Shown: positions 1-10,612 of the stretch, piece by piece | How positions within the stretch are numbered: position 1 is the first letter of the stretch | Layout of the letters: every line of letters starts with the position of its first letter | Assembly: GCA_020310875.1 (NCBI GenBank) | Contig: CM035416.1 | Coordinates: 4,224,094-4,288,093, forward strand | Length of the DNA stretch: 64,000 nucleotides | From: Ceratopteris richardii | Taxonomy: Eukaryota > Streptophyta > Polypodiopsida > Polypodiales > Pteridaceae | Direction: 5' to 3' | Position numbers and translations under genes: made by a program | Notes under the pieces: generated by a model | Seen by the model: the letters and a program-made list of their open reading frames with translations, nothing else | Told to the model about the DNA's origin: nothing | Databases searched by the model: none

Positions 1-786
1 ACCAAAAATGATTTTTCAAAAGATGGGGACAAAAAGAAGAAGGACAAGAAGAAGTTCAAGGGAGAGTGTTTCCACTATAAGAAGAAAGGCCATAGAATCC
101 AAGACTAGTGCACTAAGAAGGTAGAGGAGAAGAATGGCTCTTCAAAAAATGTCAAAGGCATGTAGGTTGCTTGCACTACCAAAATTGAGCTTGAGTTGTT
201 TTTTATGGTAGAGGAATTATGTTCCTCAGCTGAAGATTTAGCTATAAATGGCTCATGGGTATTGGGCAATTGTGCCTCTTGTCATATGACAAGCAGAAAA
301 GACCTTTACAATTCCCTACATCCTCTAGAGGAACCCATCATGGTAAAGGTAGGAAATAATGCAAGATGTCCTTCTAAGGGCAAAGGTACGATGTCTTTCA
401 TTAACCATAAGGGGGACATTAGAAAGCTTTCAGACCTGTTGTATGTCCCAAAAATCAAACAAAATCTAATTTTGGTAGCTTCTATAACTGATCAAGGTCA
501 TCAAGTGACTTTCATCAAGATAGGAGCTCAGATTATGGACCGGAACAACAATGTTGTGAGGCCTAGAATAACGAGGAACAACCTATATGAGCTATCTATT
601 CTGACATCCACAATAAGTGTGGGCACAAATAAGCTTTGGCATGAGAGATTTGGCCACATAGGGTACCCAATACTGAAAGAGATGAACCAAAAAGGTATGG
701 TTGCTCACCTTCCTTCGGTTGCAAAGATGAAAGAACTGTGTGAAGCTTCCATGATGGGAAAGCAACAGAGGCATTTCCAAAAGTAA
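1..786 (+). pseudogene. Copia alpha gag end, protease and GAG-pre
   Basis: The lysine-rich stretch at 1-118 holds a CCHC zinc knuckle written CFHYKKKGH; the second Cys is Tyr, and a stop follows in the knuckle. From 196 a 196-codon frame carries the protease region. The usual catalytic D-S/T-G is replaced by GNCASCHMT, so the active-site Asp is gone. The protease end is seen as LLYVPKIKQNL, and GAG-pre as LWHERFGHIGYP. The family cuts Gag-Pol into its mature proteins; this copy should be inactive. Confidence 0.85.
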
Positions 787-1685
787 TAAAGAATAGAGCA
801 AGCAATCCTGTTGAGTCAGTGCATGTTGATTTGTGCAAAAAAATGCCTACAAAAGCCTTGGGAAGATCTTCCTACTTCATGTTACTAATCAATGACTACA
901 CTAGGAAGATGTGGGTGTACTTTCTTTGTGATAAGGCTCAAGCTTTTGGTAAGTTTAAAGAATGGTTTTAGCTTGTTGAAAGTGAAACATGGAAAAACAT
1001 GAAGAAGTTCAAGATAGACGGTGGCGATGGGTTCACATCATTAGAATTTGATGATTTATATAAGAGCAAAGGAATCAAGCATGAACTCACAATGGCACAT
1101 AGCCCTCAATAGCACGGTGTTGCTGAACAATAGAATCCAACCATCATGGAAATGATAAGGTGCATGTTGAAGGGAAAAGTTCTACCTAATCATTTTTGGG
1201 TAGAGGCTATAAACACAATTATTTACATCCTGAATCGAAGCTACACTAAGGCACTTGATGGAAAGACTCCACAAGAATCCTACACTAGTAGAAAGCCTTC
1301 TATTTCCCATTTCAAAGTGTTTGGAAGTGAGTGTCATGTACACATTATGAACAAAGAGAGAAAGAAGCTTCAATCAAAAAGCACCAAATGTATCTTCTTA
1401 CAGTACAATGAAGAGAAGAAAGCTTACAAGCTTTATAACCTGGAGGCAAAGAAGATCATAGCGAGTCATGATGTGGTGTTCAAGGAGGAGCAGCCACATG
1501 CAGTGGAAGAGGAAAAGAAAGCTTCCACTATATCAATAGATGAAGAAGTAATGGATTACGAGCCTGACCCAAGAGCTAGCCCTTCTACAAAAGAGAATGA
1601 AGCATCACCCTCAGATGGTGAGACTGTAAGTCACCAACCTGCAGTCACTCAAGTGGAAAAGCCATTGCCACAATGGGTGAGGTAG
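787..1685 (+). pseudogene. Copia alpha integrase and linker
   Basis: The core (about 787-1145) is out of frame and interrupted. Recognisable pieces are SYFMLLINDYTRKMWVYF, a KIDGGDGF segment around the second catalytic Asp, and HGVAEQ around the catalytic Glu. From 1146 an open 179-codon frame gives the integrase C-terminal part (NHFWVEAINTIIYILNRS, HFKVFGSECHVHI, then SHDVVFKEE) and the acidic linker to reverse transcriptase. Integrase inserts the cDNA into host DNA; this copy cannot be made as one protein. Confidence 0.85.
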
Positions 1686-2785
1686 CTCTATGATTTCAGA
1701 AATCCCATCCCACAATCAATTGAACATATTGTAGATGGTCCATACCAATCATAGAGAATAGAGAAACAGAGACGGGAAGAAGCACATATTGTAAACTCGG
1801 CATTGATGGCTAAGATTATCGTCAAACATGCAAAGGAGCCTGCAAGTGTGGGAGAAGCACTCTGAAATCTAGACTGGAGAAATGCTATGCAATTAGAATA
1901 CAAGAACATCATGAAGAATGGAACTTGGGAGCTAGTGGAGCGACCTCCAAAGTGGAAGGCCATTGGCACAAAGTGGATCTCGAAGCTAAAATATAAGGCT
2001 GATGGTACTTTGGAGAAGTACAAATCTAGACTTGTTGCACATGGCTATTCCCAAGTCAAAGGCATTGACTTCTGTGAATTGTTTGCCCCGACAACAAGGA
2101 TGAATACTATTCAGCTAGTACTAGCTATGGCTACACATAAAAAATGGGCAGTATACCACACGGATATCAAATCAATGTTCCTCAATGGAGACCTCAAGGA
2201 GGAGGTATATGTGTCTCACCCATCAGGGTTTGAGGCTTTCCATTCAAAGAACAAAGTATGTAAGCTGAAAAAGGCATTATATGGGTTGAAACAAGCCCGG
2301 AGAGCTTGGTACTAGTAGATAGATAGGTATCTTTGGGATATAGGATTCAAAAGATGTGCTTTTGAAGCTAATTTGTATGTTCTAAAGTGAGGAGGGAAGA
2401 CAACTGTTCTTGTGCTATAGATAGCCTTGTAATCGCTAGAAATGATGATGCACTTCTCAAAAAAATGAAAGATGCCTTGAGTTTAGAATTTGAAATGATA
2501 GATTTGGGATTAATGCATTATTGATTAGGTCTTGAAGTTTGGAAAAAACTAGGGAATATCTTTATCTCACAATAGAAGTATGCAAGGCAAGTGTTGAAGG
2601 CATTTGACATGGAGGATTGCAAAGAAATCTCTACACTGATGGAAGTCAACACAAAATCATCTATTGAAGATACTTCACCTTTGGAGGGTGTTGGAAGATA
2701 TAGGAGATTAGTCAAAAGTCTCATTTACTTGTGTAATAGCAGACCAAATATCTCTTATGTTGTTGGCATAGTAAGCAGGTTTTGA
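1686..2785 (+). pseudogene. Copia alpha reverse transcriptase
   Basis: An open stretch from 1887 to 2315 holds the Copia RT core: NGTWELVERP, IGTKWISKLKYKADG, KSRLVAHGYSQ, FAPTTRMNTIQ, SMFLNGDLKEEVYV and KALYGLKQARRAWY. Two consecutive TAG stops follow AWY, where the sister copy at 14099-14437 has QQ, so both look like CAG-to-TAG changes. The YVDD region near 2410-2440 is destroyed by a stop and shift. The thumb and connection (DCKEISTLMEVN, SLIYLCNSRPNISY) continue at 2591-2785. Confidence 0.88.
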
Positions 2786-3256
2786 AATAAGCCATGTCTA
2801 ATTCATTGGAAGGCATGCATATGGATACTCAAATACGTCAAAGGAAGCATTGAGTATGGTATTCTTTACGATGAAGGATCAACTTTGAGTGGATACTATG
2901 ACTTAGATTGTGCAAGGGATATTGATTCCAAAAAATCAATTTTCGGATATTGCCTCTCTTTAGGTTTTGGGATTGTTTCTTGGATCAGTAAGAAGCAACC
3001 AATTGTTGCACTATCTTCTACCAAAGCTGAGTACAAAGCGGCTTGTTTTGCTACATGTGAAGTAGTATGGTTGAGAAGGGTTCTATGGCACATAGGAATT
3101 CAAGGATAGGAGGCTACAAGATTGAGATGTGACAACCAGAGTTGCATATCCATCTCCAAGCATCCTATTTGTCATGCACATACTAAGCATATAGAAATCC
3201 AATATCACTATGTGGGAGAGTTGATCGAGGATCGATTTGTGGAGCTGAGATATTGT
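2786..3256 (+). pseudogene. Copia alpha RNase H
   Basis: Typical Copia RNase H pieces follow one another: SGYYDLDCARDIDSKKS, SLGFGIVSWISKKQPIVAL, SSTKAEYKAACFATCEVVW, then HPICHAHTKHIEIQYHYV. The domain breaks off after ELIEDRFVELRY near 3256, before the residues normally preceding the polypurine tract. The 60 bases at 3257-3317 match neither this family nor the next one clearly and look like filler at a junction. Confidence 0.85.
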
Positions 3257-3317
3257 TGAACATGGATGCCATTCAAGCCAATTCCTACGTATCCATCTCC
3301 TTCAAGGCATCTATTTC

Positions 3318-4659
3318 TCGATTGATCACCAAAGGAAACAAAGTGGGTAGGATGTTCACCTTAAATGTGAAATTTCTTGAAATGAATGCAGCCATGTTTG
3401 CAAAAGGTGCAGGTGTTATCGTTGATATAGAGATTTTGCACAAGCAAATCAGACATGCAAATTTGTAGAGGTTGAAATCGATGCAATCAAAGGAGGTTGT
3501 CAATGGATTACCAAATTTTAAGGTTGTAGAGATGCAAAAGGTATGTGGAGCATATCAATTTGGTAAACAATCAAAGGCATCATTTTTGTATGACAAGCAT
3601 GTTAGTAAGAATGTGCTAGAAATAGTACATACAAATGTCTAGGGTCCTACAAAGACCACATCTATGGGAGGCTACTGGTTTTATGTCACTTTCATTGATA
3701 ACCATAAATGAAAGGTATGGGTATATTTCATGAAATAGAAAAGTGAGGTGTTAACTCACTTCTAGATTTTAAAGGTTATGGTGGAAAAGTAGACAAGGAA
3801 GTATATTCAGACATTAAGATCTGATGGAGGAGGTGAATACATGTCAAGTGAGTTTAGTAGTTTTCTAAAAAGTCATGGAATTTGAAGGCCGTTTTCATGA
3901 AGGTTCACACCACAACAGAATGGCATTACTGAATGCAAAAATTTTAATATTAAAAAAAATAGCAAGAGCCTTGATGGCTGAAAAAAATGTGCCTCATTGT
4001 TATTGGGAAAAAGTTGTAGACACGATTGTTTACATCATTACACTAGAAGTTCATTTTACAAGTAAAAAGCCAAACTTATCACATATGAATGTATTTGGTT
4101 GTATTGCATATGTACATGTCCCAGATGAATTGAGGATGAAACTTGGTCCAAAAGCATAAAAATGTATCTTCATTGGGTATCCCCTTGAGCAAAAGGGATA
4201 TAAATGTTATAACCCACTCACACAATATGGGAAGGTAAGCAAAGATGTGGTGTTTGATGTAATGTCAAGCTTATATGCAGATGCCAAAGAAGGACTTAAT
4301 CTTGACTCAAGTGAAATAGAAAATGCTAAAAATGCAAGTTCAAAATTTATTTGAGTGGAATTAGTATGTTGCTAAGAAATAGTTCCAACTCAAACCCATG
4401 GCATGGAAATTTTAGTTTAGCAAATTCATCAAGTACATCCAAGAAAGGTAAAGAAAAGGTTTCTACTAGTAATAAAACATCTACAGGTTTTGAGGACATT
4501 GATGGAGATTCAAGCAGTTCAAAAAAGAGCCTTGATGATGTACTTGGATTGCCCTCTGTGAGGACTCAAAGGGTAAGAAAGGCATATGCAGATGACACAA
4601 CAAGAAGAAGTGACCTAGGACCAAGAAGATATGGGAGGATGCGTAAGTCAATGCAATGA
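3318..4659 (+). pseudogene. Copia beta GAG-pre, integrase and linker
   Basis: GAG-pre is seen as EILHKQIRHANL followed by QKVCGACQFGKQSKASF. The integrase core includes IVHTNV, then a stop where the sister copy at 18716 has Trp, then YWFYVTFIDNHK and TLRSDGGGEYMSSEF with the second Asp. After a frame change, 3875-4159 carries the E-region and C-terminal part (RALMAEKNVPHCYWEKVV, LSHMNVFGCIAYVHVPDE). The linker at 4351-4659 is rich in Ser, Asn and Lys. Several stops make it non-functional. Confidence 0.85.
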
Positions 4660-5745
4660 TTGACGTATGATAGTTGCATGGCTCGTCATTGTGCATACAT
4701 GACCAAGGTAATACAAGATGGTGAACCTTCTTGTTTTGAAGATGTAATTGGAAATGCAGATTGGGAGAAAGTTATGGATGAGGAGATGGTCGCACTTTAT
4801 GGAAATGAAACATGGAATCTAGTTCCATTATTGCAAGGAAAGAAACCCATAGGTTGCAAGTGGGTTTACAAGGTAAAGCACAATGTTGATGGTAACATAA
4901 GCAGGTATAAAGCACGATTAGTAGCAAAAGGATATGCACAGACATATGGCATTGATTATGAGGAAACTTATAGCCTTGTAGGTAAAATGTATACTATCAT
5001 AGCACTTGTTGAATTGGCTATAGCAAAAGGATGGATTTTGCATCAGATGGATGTGAAGAATGTTTTCTTACATGGTGAGTTACATGGATCAATGACAAGG
5101 ATGAGGATTCAAAGCATCCAAAATATGTTTGCAGGTTGCAAAATTCTTTGTATAGGCTTAAGCAAGCCCCTCGTGCTTGGCATGCAAGGATTGCAGATTA
5201 TTTAGCCACCATTGGATTTTCTATGTGTGATGCAGATCACTCATTATACACAAGGAAGGGTGATGATGGCATCACGATTATGGCTATTTATGTTGATGAC
5301 TTGCTTATAGGTGGTGATAATGAAGAAAGCATTAAAGAGGTAAAGGGACTCCTTATGCAATAATTCGACATGAAAGATCTTGGTGTGCTACGCTATGTTT
5401 TGGGCATTGATTTTATATCAAAAAAGTAGGTATATGGATGTTGCAAAGGCAATATGCCTTGAGTATACTACACAAGTATGGTATGGCTGATTGTAAGCCA
5501 ATTTCTATGACATTAGGTCAAAATTTGAAGTTGGATATTACATCAAGTGAAGCATTGGAAAATGCTACTATGCACAAGAAAATTATGGGAAGTTTGATAT
5601 ATCTCATAGTTAGAAGACCTAATCTAAGTTATATTGTAGGACTTCAAAGTCAATTTATGTAGATTCCTAGGAAGCCACATTTAGATGCTCTGAGACGCAC
5701 TCTAAGTTATGTGAGTGCTAATTTGGATTATGCATCATGTTGAAG
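4660..5745 (+). pseudogene. Copia beta reverse transcriptase
   Basis: RT begins near 4750 with WEKVMDEEMVALYGNETW, then KPIGCKWVYKVKHNVDG and KARLVAKGYAQTYGIDYEE. A small shift near 5090-5140 moves it to another frame, where LYRLKQAPRAWHARI and the catalytic IYVDDLLIGGDNEE (5286-5330) are intact. The connection (YGMADCKPISM, GSLIYLIVRRPNLSYIVG) continues to about 5745, where similarity stops. RNase H is missing. Confidence 0.88.
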
Positions 5746-6429
5746 GTATCAATATTAGCAAGCACATTTCATCTATCGTCCTCAACAGATGCTTGTTGTA
5801 GGGCTTGTGTGATGTAATTTTTCAAGAGATCCTTGGCGAGGTTGTGTTTTGTGATCCTGAGGCCTTGTGATCCCGAGTCTATGTTTTGGCGAGGTTGTGT
5901 TTTGTGATCCTAATTCTGCTTCCAATTTCTCCTAATCAATCGCGTGAGGCTAATTGTGGGGTGGGAGTTGGTAGTGTGTTGACTATATCATTTGTTCACA
6001 CACAAAAAGTTGTAGCAAATGCGTAGGCCTGTTGATGAATACTTCTTAATGATATTCCTAGAATCCCATGGTGAGCATTTCTTCAAATGTTAATTTATAG
6101 CATGTAGGTAAATATTTAATTGGGTAGTGCCAAGCATAACACAATCAGAGCAACGATGTAGTACTCATGTTGTGTACCTAAGTCGTGAAGCCTTAAGGAC
6201 TTGTGTCAATGAGACTATACCTAAATTGTCCCACAAGTGCATATAGTGGTGGATTAATACACGTTTAATTATCAATCTGAGAGATTAGATGTACCAAGTG
6301 TATGAAGACATGTGCACACGTGATGATAAGTGAAGTATCAATGCTACAATGCATGTGACATGTATCAAGTACCTCTCCAACTCACTAATTCTCTAAAAAT
6401 GCACGTTGTGATACCAGTTATAGTAGTAA
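5746..6429 (+). other. Non-coding stretch between Copia beta and Gypsy G1
   Basis: No gene is seen. The stretch holds a two-copy direct repeat: a 26-bp unit starting TTGGCGAGGTTGTG at 5833 and again at 5886 (spacing 53). The rest is AT-rich with no coding similarity that I recognise. It may be worn LTR or untranslated sequence, but nothing proves it. Confidence 0.5.
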
Positions 6430-6762
6430 GCACAAATTCAAACTTTTCTCTCTTGCAATAGGAAGGGGTAGACAACAGTCCTACACACACATTTCAAGTA
6501 TATTACACACATGAAAGCTCTTGGAGAAGAAGATAATCAACAGGAAAGAGGCAAATTTGAAAAATCAGCTTCAATTCTCACAATGGCAAAAAGATTACAA
6601 AGAGTCACCAAGTGACTTATATACATGTGCCCTAAACTTGGTCCTTTCACACAAGAGATCGGCACTTTTATTGGAAAAGACTAATTTCCTACTATGTCAC
6701 AAGGATTATATTACAATAACTGGGGTTTATGCATCTAGAGGACTCCTCAGTGCATTTACATG
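6430..6762 (-). repeat. LTR/promoter-like repeat, inverted copy of about 53100-53480
   Basis: The stretch is clearly similar to the reverse complement of 53100-53480. Shared landmarks are the segment around CTCACAATGGCAAAAAG, the TCACACAAGAGA segment, and GAGGACTCCTC near the end. A TATATAAG box can be read on the minus strand at 6616-6623 (plus strand in the other copy). Both copies lie directly upstream of Gypsy coding sequence in the same relation to it. It is therefore either the 5' leader or LTR of that Gypsy family, or part of another element read the other way. The join to Gypsy protease sequence falls at 6762/6763. Confidence 0.6.
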
Positions 6763-7558
6763 GCTTGGTAAAACTAATGCCTATGAAATGATCCTAGGAA
6801 GACCCTTCCTAGGACAACTGTAAATTGTACAAGATTGGGGAACCAATTCCTTGTACTTGCAGCACTTGGGGGTAACAACCAAGGTCAATCTGAAAGATTA
6901 CACCTTTAGAGATGTACCACCCCTACAGTGGAATCCTATCCACAAGATGCAATCAATCTCTGTGCATTCTAAAAGTTCATATAATACATCTTGGATGTAT
7001 GAAGATACTCATTTGTGGATGTTCAAGGTCGCAAAGGAAGAGGAAAAACGCTTAAAAGCAAGAGAAGAAGGAACTTCTCAAGGAGACAAACCAGTTAGAG
7101 ACCCAACCTACACACCGACAATCTTTTTGGATGAGGAATTTGAGCCTCATGGCTGGGCAGAAATCTTAGCCAGTGACCATGGACATTGTTATCAATGAAG
7201 AATAGTGGACACCTCATTGAAGAGCGTTACAATATTTCAGTGTTCACGTGTCAGCCCTTGGTAGAAGAATGTGACCTTAGTGACTTCATAGGAGAAGAAG
7301 AGAATGATGACGATCTAGAGTCCATTGTGATGGATAGTTTCTTTAATTAAGAGGAGCAGTATCTAGAAAACATAGGAGTATGTGCTCAAAAAGAAGAAGA
7401 ACCTCTCACAAGCATCAAAGCTATAAACTCAAAGGATGGAAGTGAAGGTGGAAAGAAGAAGAAAAGAAAAGTAGTGAAACCGGAAGAGGAGGAATCATTG
7501 TTTTAAGTATCAGAGAATTTCAAGAAATATGAAGTTGAAGACCGGAAAATTTTGGTAT
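6763..7558 (+). pseudogene. Gypsy G1 protease 1 C-terminus and acidic linker
   Basis: It starts with GKTNAYEMILGRPFLGQL, whose MILGRP is the conserved hydrophobic-Gly motif near the end of retropepsins; the catalytic DSG is absent. A TAA follows at 6821-6823, at the same codon as in copy G3. The next frame (6851-7198) reads SLYLQHLGVTTKVNLKDY and LHEDTHLWM-like residues (YEDTHLWMFKVAKEEE). The acidic linker at 7199-7558 holds more stops. The linker joins protease to RT in all three copies and has no known function to me. Confidence 0.82.
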
Positions 7559-7560
7559 GA

Positions 7561-8640
7561 ATGCCTAAAAGAGAGGCCACTATAGGAGAAGCATACGATA
7601 ACAAAGAAAAGACCAAAAAAATTATTGTAACCATTGAAGGGAACAAAGAGCGATGTACATACATAGGAGAAGACCTAAGTGCCGAAGAGGAAATAGAGCT
7701 TGTAGCATTATTGAGGGAATCTAGGGATGTGTTTGCATGGACCTATAAAGACCTGAAGGGGGTAGATTAGAAAATATGCTCTCATACGATTCCCATGATA
7801 GCTGATGCAAAGCCCACCAAACATAAGCCCTACACATATAATGACACTTATGCAGCCAAAATAAAAGACGAAATTGACAAACTGATTGAAGTTGGATTTA
7901 TCTATGAGATTGAGCATACTGAATGGGTGTCGCCCATTGTAGTGGTGCCCAAGAAGAATAGACAATTACGAGTGTGTATTAACCTTAAAAAAATTAATGC
8001 TACTACAATCAGCGATAGCTATCCGCTTCCAATCACCGAACATTTATTGGAGTGTGTTGCAGGCAAGGAGGTTTATAGCTTCCTTGATGGGTTTTCAGGG
8101 TACATCCGAGTAGCCATTTCCCTCGAAGATCAACACAAGACTGCTTTTGCCACAGAGTGGGAAATCTTTGCATTTCATGTAATGTCATTTGGGCTCACAA
8201 ATGCATCTGCAACCTTCCAAAGGCTCATGTGTCATGTCTTCAAAGAGTTCTTGTGAAAGAGCTTAGAATTATATGTGGATGATTTATGTGCTCATTCCCA
8301 AGAAAGAAGATACCACATCCCTGAGCTCAGACATATCTTCAAAAAGTGTAGAGAATATCGAGTTTGTCTGAACCCAGAAAAGTGTGTGTTCATGGTACAA
8401 CAAGGTAAGATTTTAGGTCACATTGTTTCTAAGAATGGAATATCAACAGATGAGGACAAAGTAAGAGCCATAGCGGAGCTGCCTAGGCCAAGGAACATTA
8501 AAGAGGTACAAGCCTTCATGGGTCATTGTGGATATTACCGCAGGTTTATCCACATATATGCAATCATAGCTAAACCTCTATATGCCTTGCTGACAAATTT
8601 TGAGTGGAACGATGAATGTGAAAAATCCTTCAAAGATCTA
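7561..8640 (+). pseudogene. Gypsy G1 reverse transcriptase
   Basis: Pieces in order: EEIELVALLRESRDVFAWTY with a TAG soon after (7768), KPYTYNDTYAAKIKDEIDKL, EWVSPIVVVPKKNRQLRVC, SFLDGFSGYIRVAI and VMSFGLTNASATFQRLM, then a TGA at 8254. The catalytic YVDD (LYVDDLCAHSQ) lies at 8272-8283 in the next open frame, followed by NPEKCVFMVQQGKILGHIVS. This is the Gypsy RT fold with its active site intact but split by stops. The family copies its RNA into cDNA in the virus-like particle. Confidence 0.9.
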
Positions 8641-9240
8641 AAAAGATGTTTGTGCATAGCACCAATAGTGAGCACTCCTGATTGGACTAAACCATTCCAT
8701 GTTCATGTAGATGCATCCAATCATGCAGTAGGATGTGTGCTAGCACAACCCACAAGTGAAAGCAATCTAGATTTGCCTATAGCATATGCGAGCAAACAAC
8801 TCAACGTAGCAGAACGAAATTATACCACAACCGAGCATGAAGGCTTAGGCATGGTATATGTAGTGAAGAAGTTTAGACACTACTTATTGGCCAACAAGTT
8901 CACGTTTTTCACTGATCATCAAGCTTTATTATACTTGGTCAATAAACCTTGCAATACAGGACGCTTAGTAAGATGGTTCCTCTTACTAATGGAATATGAC
9001 TTTGTAGTGGTTGTTAGGAAAGGTAGGACCCACCTCAGAGCAGACCACCTCTCTCACATCACTTCAGGAGAGTCACCGCAAGGACTGTCTGATGAATTGC
9101 TCGATGCTTATCTGTTCAATCTAGAAGTTGTTCCTAGATGGGCAAATAAGTTGGTACCAGTCCTAACCTTTGGGCCCGCAAATAAGAATGTGAAAGCAAA
9201 TAAAGAAGAAATTATAAGATCACAAAACTATCAAATATTG
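8641..9240 (+). pseudogene. Gypsy G1 RNase H
   Basis: Inside the open frame 8275-9366, RNase H is read as FHVHVDASNHAVGCVLAQ, AERNYTTTEHEGLGMVYV (catalytic Glu), then TFFTDHQALLYLVNK (catalytic Asp). These match the Ty3-type RNase H D-E-D pattern. A variable spacer of about 80 residues follows before the zinc-binding modules. I see no second, archaeal-type RNase H in it, unlike dual-RNase H plant Tat elements. Confidence 0.87.
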
Positions 9241-9665
9241 GCAGGAAGCACGTATAGACAAGATACAGAGGGTGTACTAGCTTGTTGTGTCGAGGACGAT
9301 GAAAATAGTGGTTGGTTGCAACAAGCCCATGAAGGATTGCTAGGAAATCACTATTCTAAACAATGAACATTACAAAATCTAAAATGTTTAGGAGTGTATT
9401 GGCCTAGCATGGACAAAGAAATACATGAGTGGATTAAGAATTGTTCAATGTGCAAAGAGAGACCCCAGTGGAGCATGCTACCCTTTATCACGTGTCATTA
9501 ATTCCAGACTGGAATGCTCCATTGGTAGAATTTATGAGATCACGAACACTACCTAGTGAGGCTAGTCTAGCAAGAAAACGGAGCATGGAGCAAGAGGCTC
9601 AAGACTATAGGAGACAACCTATACCGAAGAGGAAAAGATGGTTACTTAAGACTGTGCGTTCATGA
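9241..9665 (+). pseudogene. Gypsy G1 first H2C2 zinc-binding module and spacer
   Basis: An integrase-type zinc-binding module is seen as QQAHEGLLGNHYSKQ, a stop, then GVYWPSMDKEIHEWIKNC and SMCKE. It has the H-H spacing, the YWPSM core and the C-x2-C pair of the integrase N-terminal (H2C2) domain. A spacer with KRSMEQEAQDYR follows. A second, separate H2C2 module occurs about 100 codons further on, just before the integrase core. The same pair exists in G2 and G3. Confidence 0.78.
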
Positions 9666-10612
9666 ATCAAACTATCTGAAAAATCTTAGAGACTACATAG
9701 TGGTGTTGCACGTTGACACTTCGGTCCTGACTGAGTAATTAAGACCATTGTATTCTCAGGACTTTGGAGGCCCACTGTTCATATGGATGCACATACCTAT
9801 GTGAAGAAATGTGATACATGCCAACGTGCACAATATCCGATAAGGAAAGATGAGATGCCTCTGCGGCCAATGATGGGAGGATGTGCATTCTCGAAGTGGG
9901 GCATAGACTTTGTAGGTCCTATTAACACCCTAGCTAGAAACTCCTATGCAGAGTACATTATTGTAGCCATTGACTACCTTACAAAGTGGGTAGAAGTCAA
10001 AGCCAAAACCAAGAATGATGCTCAAACGATGGCAAAGTTCATATTTGAGAATGTGTTCACGAGATATGGACTACCCATAGAGCTAGTGAGTGATAGAGGC
10101 ACACACTTCTTGAATGATGTCATTGAACAACTCCTTCAAGAATTCTTGGTGATACATAAGAAGTCAACACCTTATCGTCCATAGGCTAACGGACAAACCG
10201 AGAGCACAAACAAGATCCTATGTAATGTATTGACAAAATTGGTAAATAGTAAGCACTCTGATTGGGATAAACAACTTCGTCATGTTGTTTGGCTTATCGA
10301 GTTGCCTATAAAACGGTACTCAATGCCACCCCATTTCATATGGTCTTCGGAAAGAATGTTGTGTTACCATTGGACTTTGTAATCCCAGCTTTTAAAGTAG
10401 CACAAGAGCATGAGTGGAATGGACGCGAGTTATCCTCTAGGATCTTCGATCTAGAATGCTTAGGTGAGACAAGGCTACAATCGGCTGCAGGCATCTATGC
10501 TGCAAGGCAAAAGGCATACTTTGATCCACACATTAAGGATAAAGGACTGAAAGAGGGAGACCTAGTGTTGGTTTATACACTAAAGCAACATGCCCATAAA
10601 TTTGAAAAATGA
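9666..10612 (+). pseudogene. Gypsy G1 integrase (second H2C2, core, C-terminus)
   Basis: The His part of the second H2C2 is shifted, but the Cys part survives (MDAHTYVKKCDTCQRAQ). The core in frame 9783-10184 gives WGIDFVGPI (first Asp), ELVSDRGTHF (second Asp) and, past a TAG at 10182, QTESTNKIL with the catalytic Glu. The C-terminal part at 10289-10612 reads TPFHMVFGKNVVLPLDF and LKEGDLVLVYTLKQHA. Integrase inserts the cDNA. The frame runs on past this domain into the protease-like domain 2. Confidence 0.88.

Larger units (their letters stand above)
1..3256 (+). mobile_element. Ty1/Copia retrotransposon, family alpha copy 1 (5' part outside window)
   Basis: Domains run in Copia order: gag zinc knuckle, protease, GAG-pre, integrase, reverse transcriptase, RNase H. 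The left end is cut by the window edge, so the 5' LTR and most of gag are not visible. The right end stops inside the last part of RNase H near 3256, where unrelated sequence begins, so no 3' LTR is seen. Many stops and shifts break the frame. The closest relative in the window is the minus-strand element at 13262-15127, which supports one family in opposite orientations. Confidence 0.9.
3318..5745 (+). mobile_element. Ty1/Copia fragment, family beta copy 1
   Basis: A second Copia family, distinct from alpha. It starts abruptly inside GAG-pre (RLITKGNKVGRMFT) and ends inside the RT connection. It has no LTR, gag, protease or RNase H. The start matches 18404 onward and the middle matches 53958-54830, so three beta fragments lie in the window. 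Frameshifts and stops are frequent. Confidence 0.88.

Noticed and set aside
8641..9320. Second (archaeal-type) RNase H as in plant Tat elements
   Set aside because: The spacer between RNase H and the zinc modules is only about 80 residues and lacks acidic catalytic motifs.
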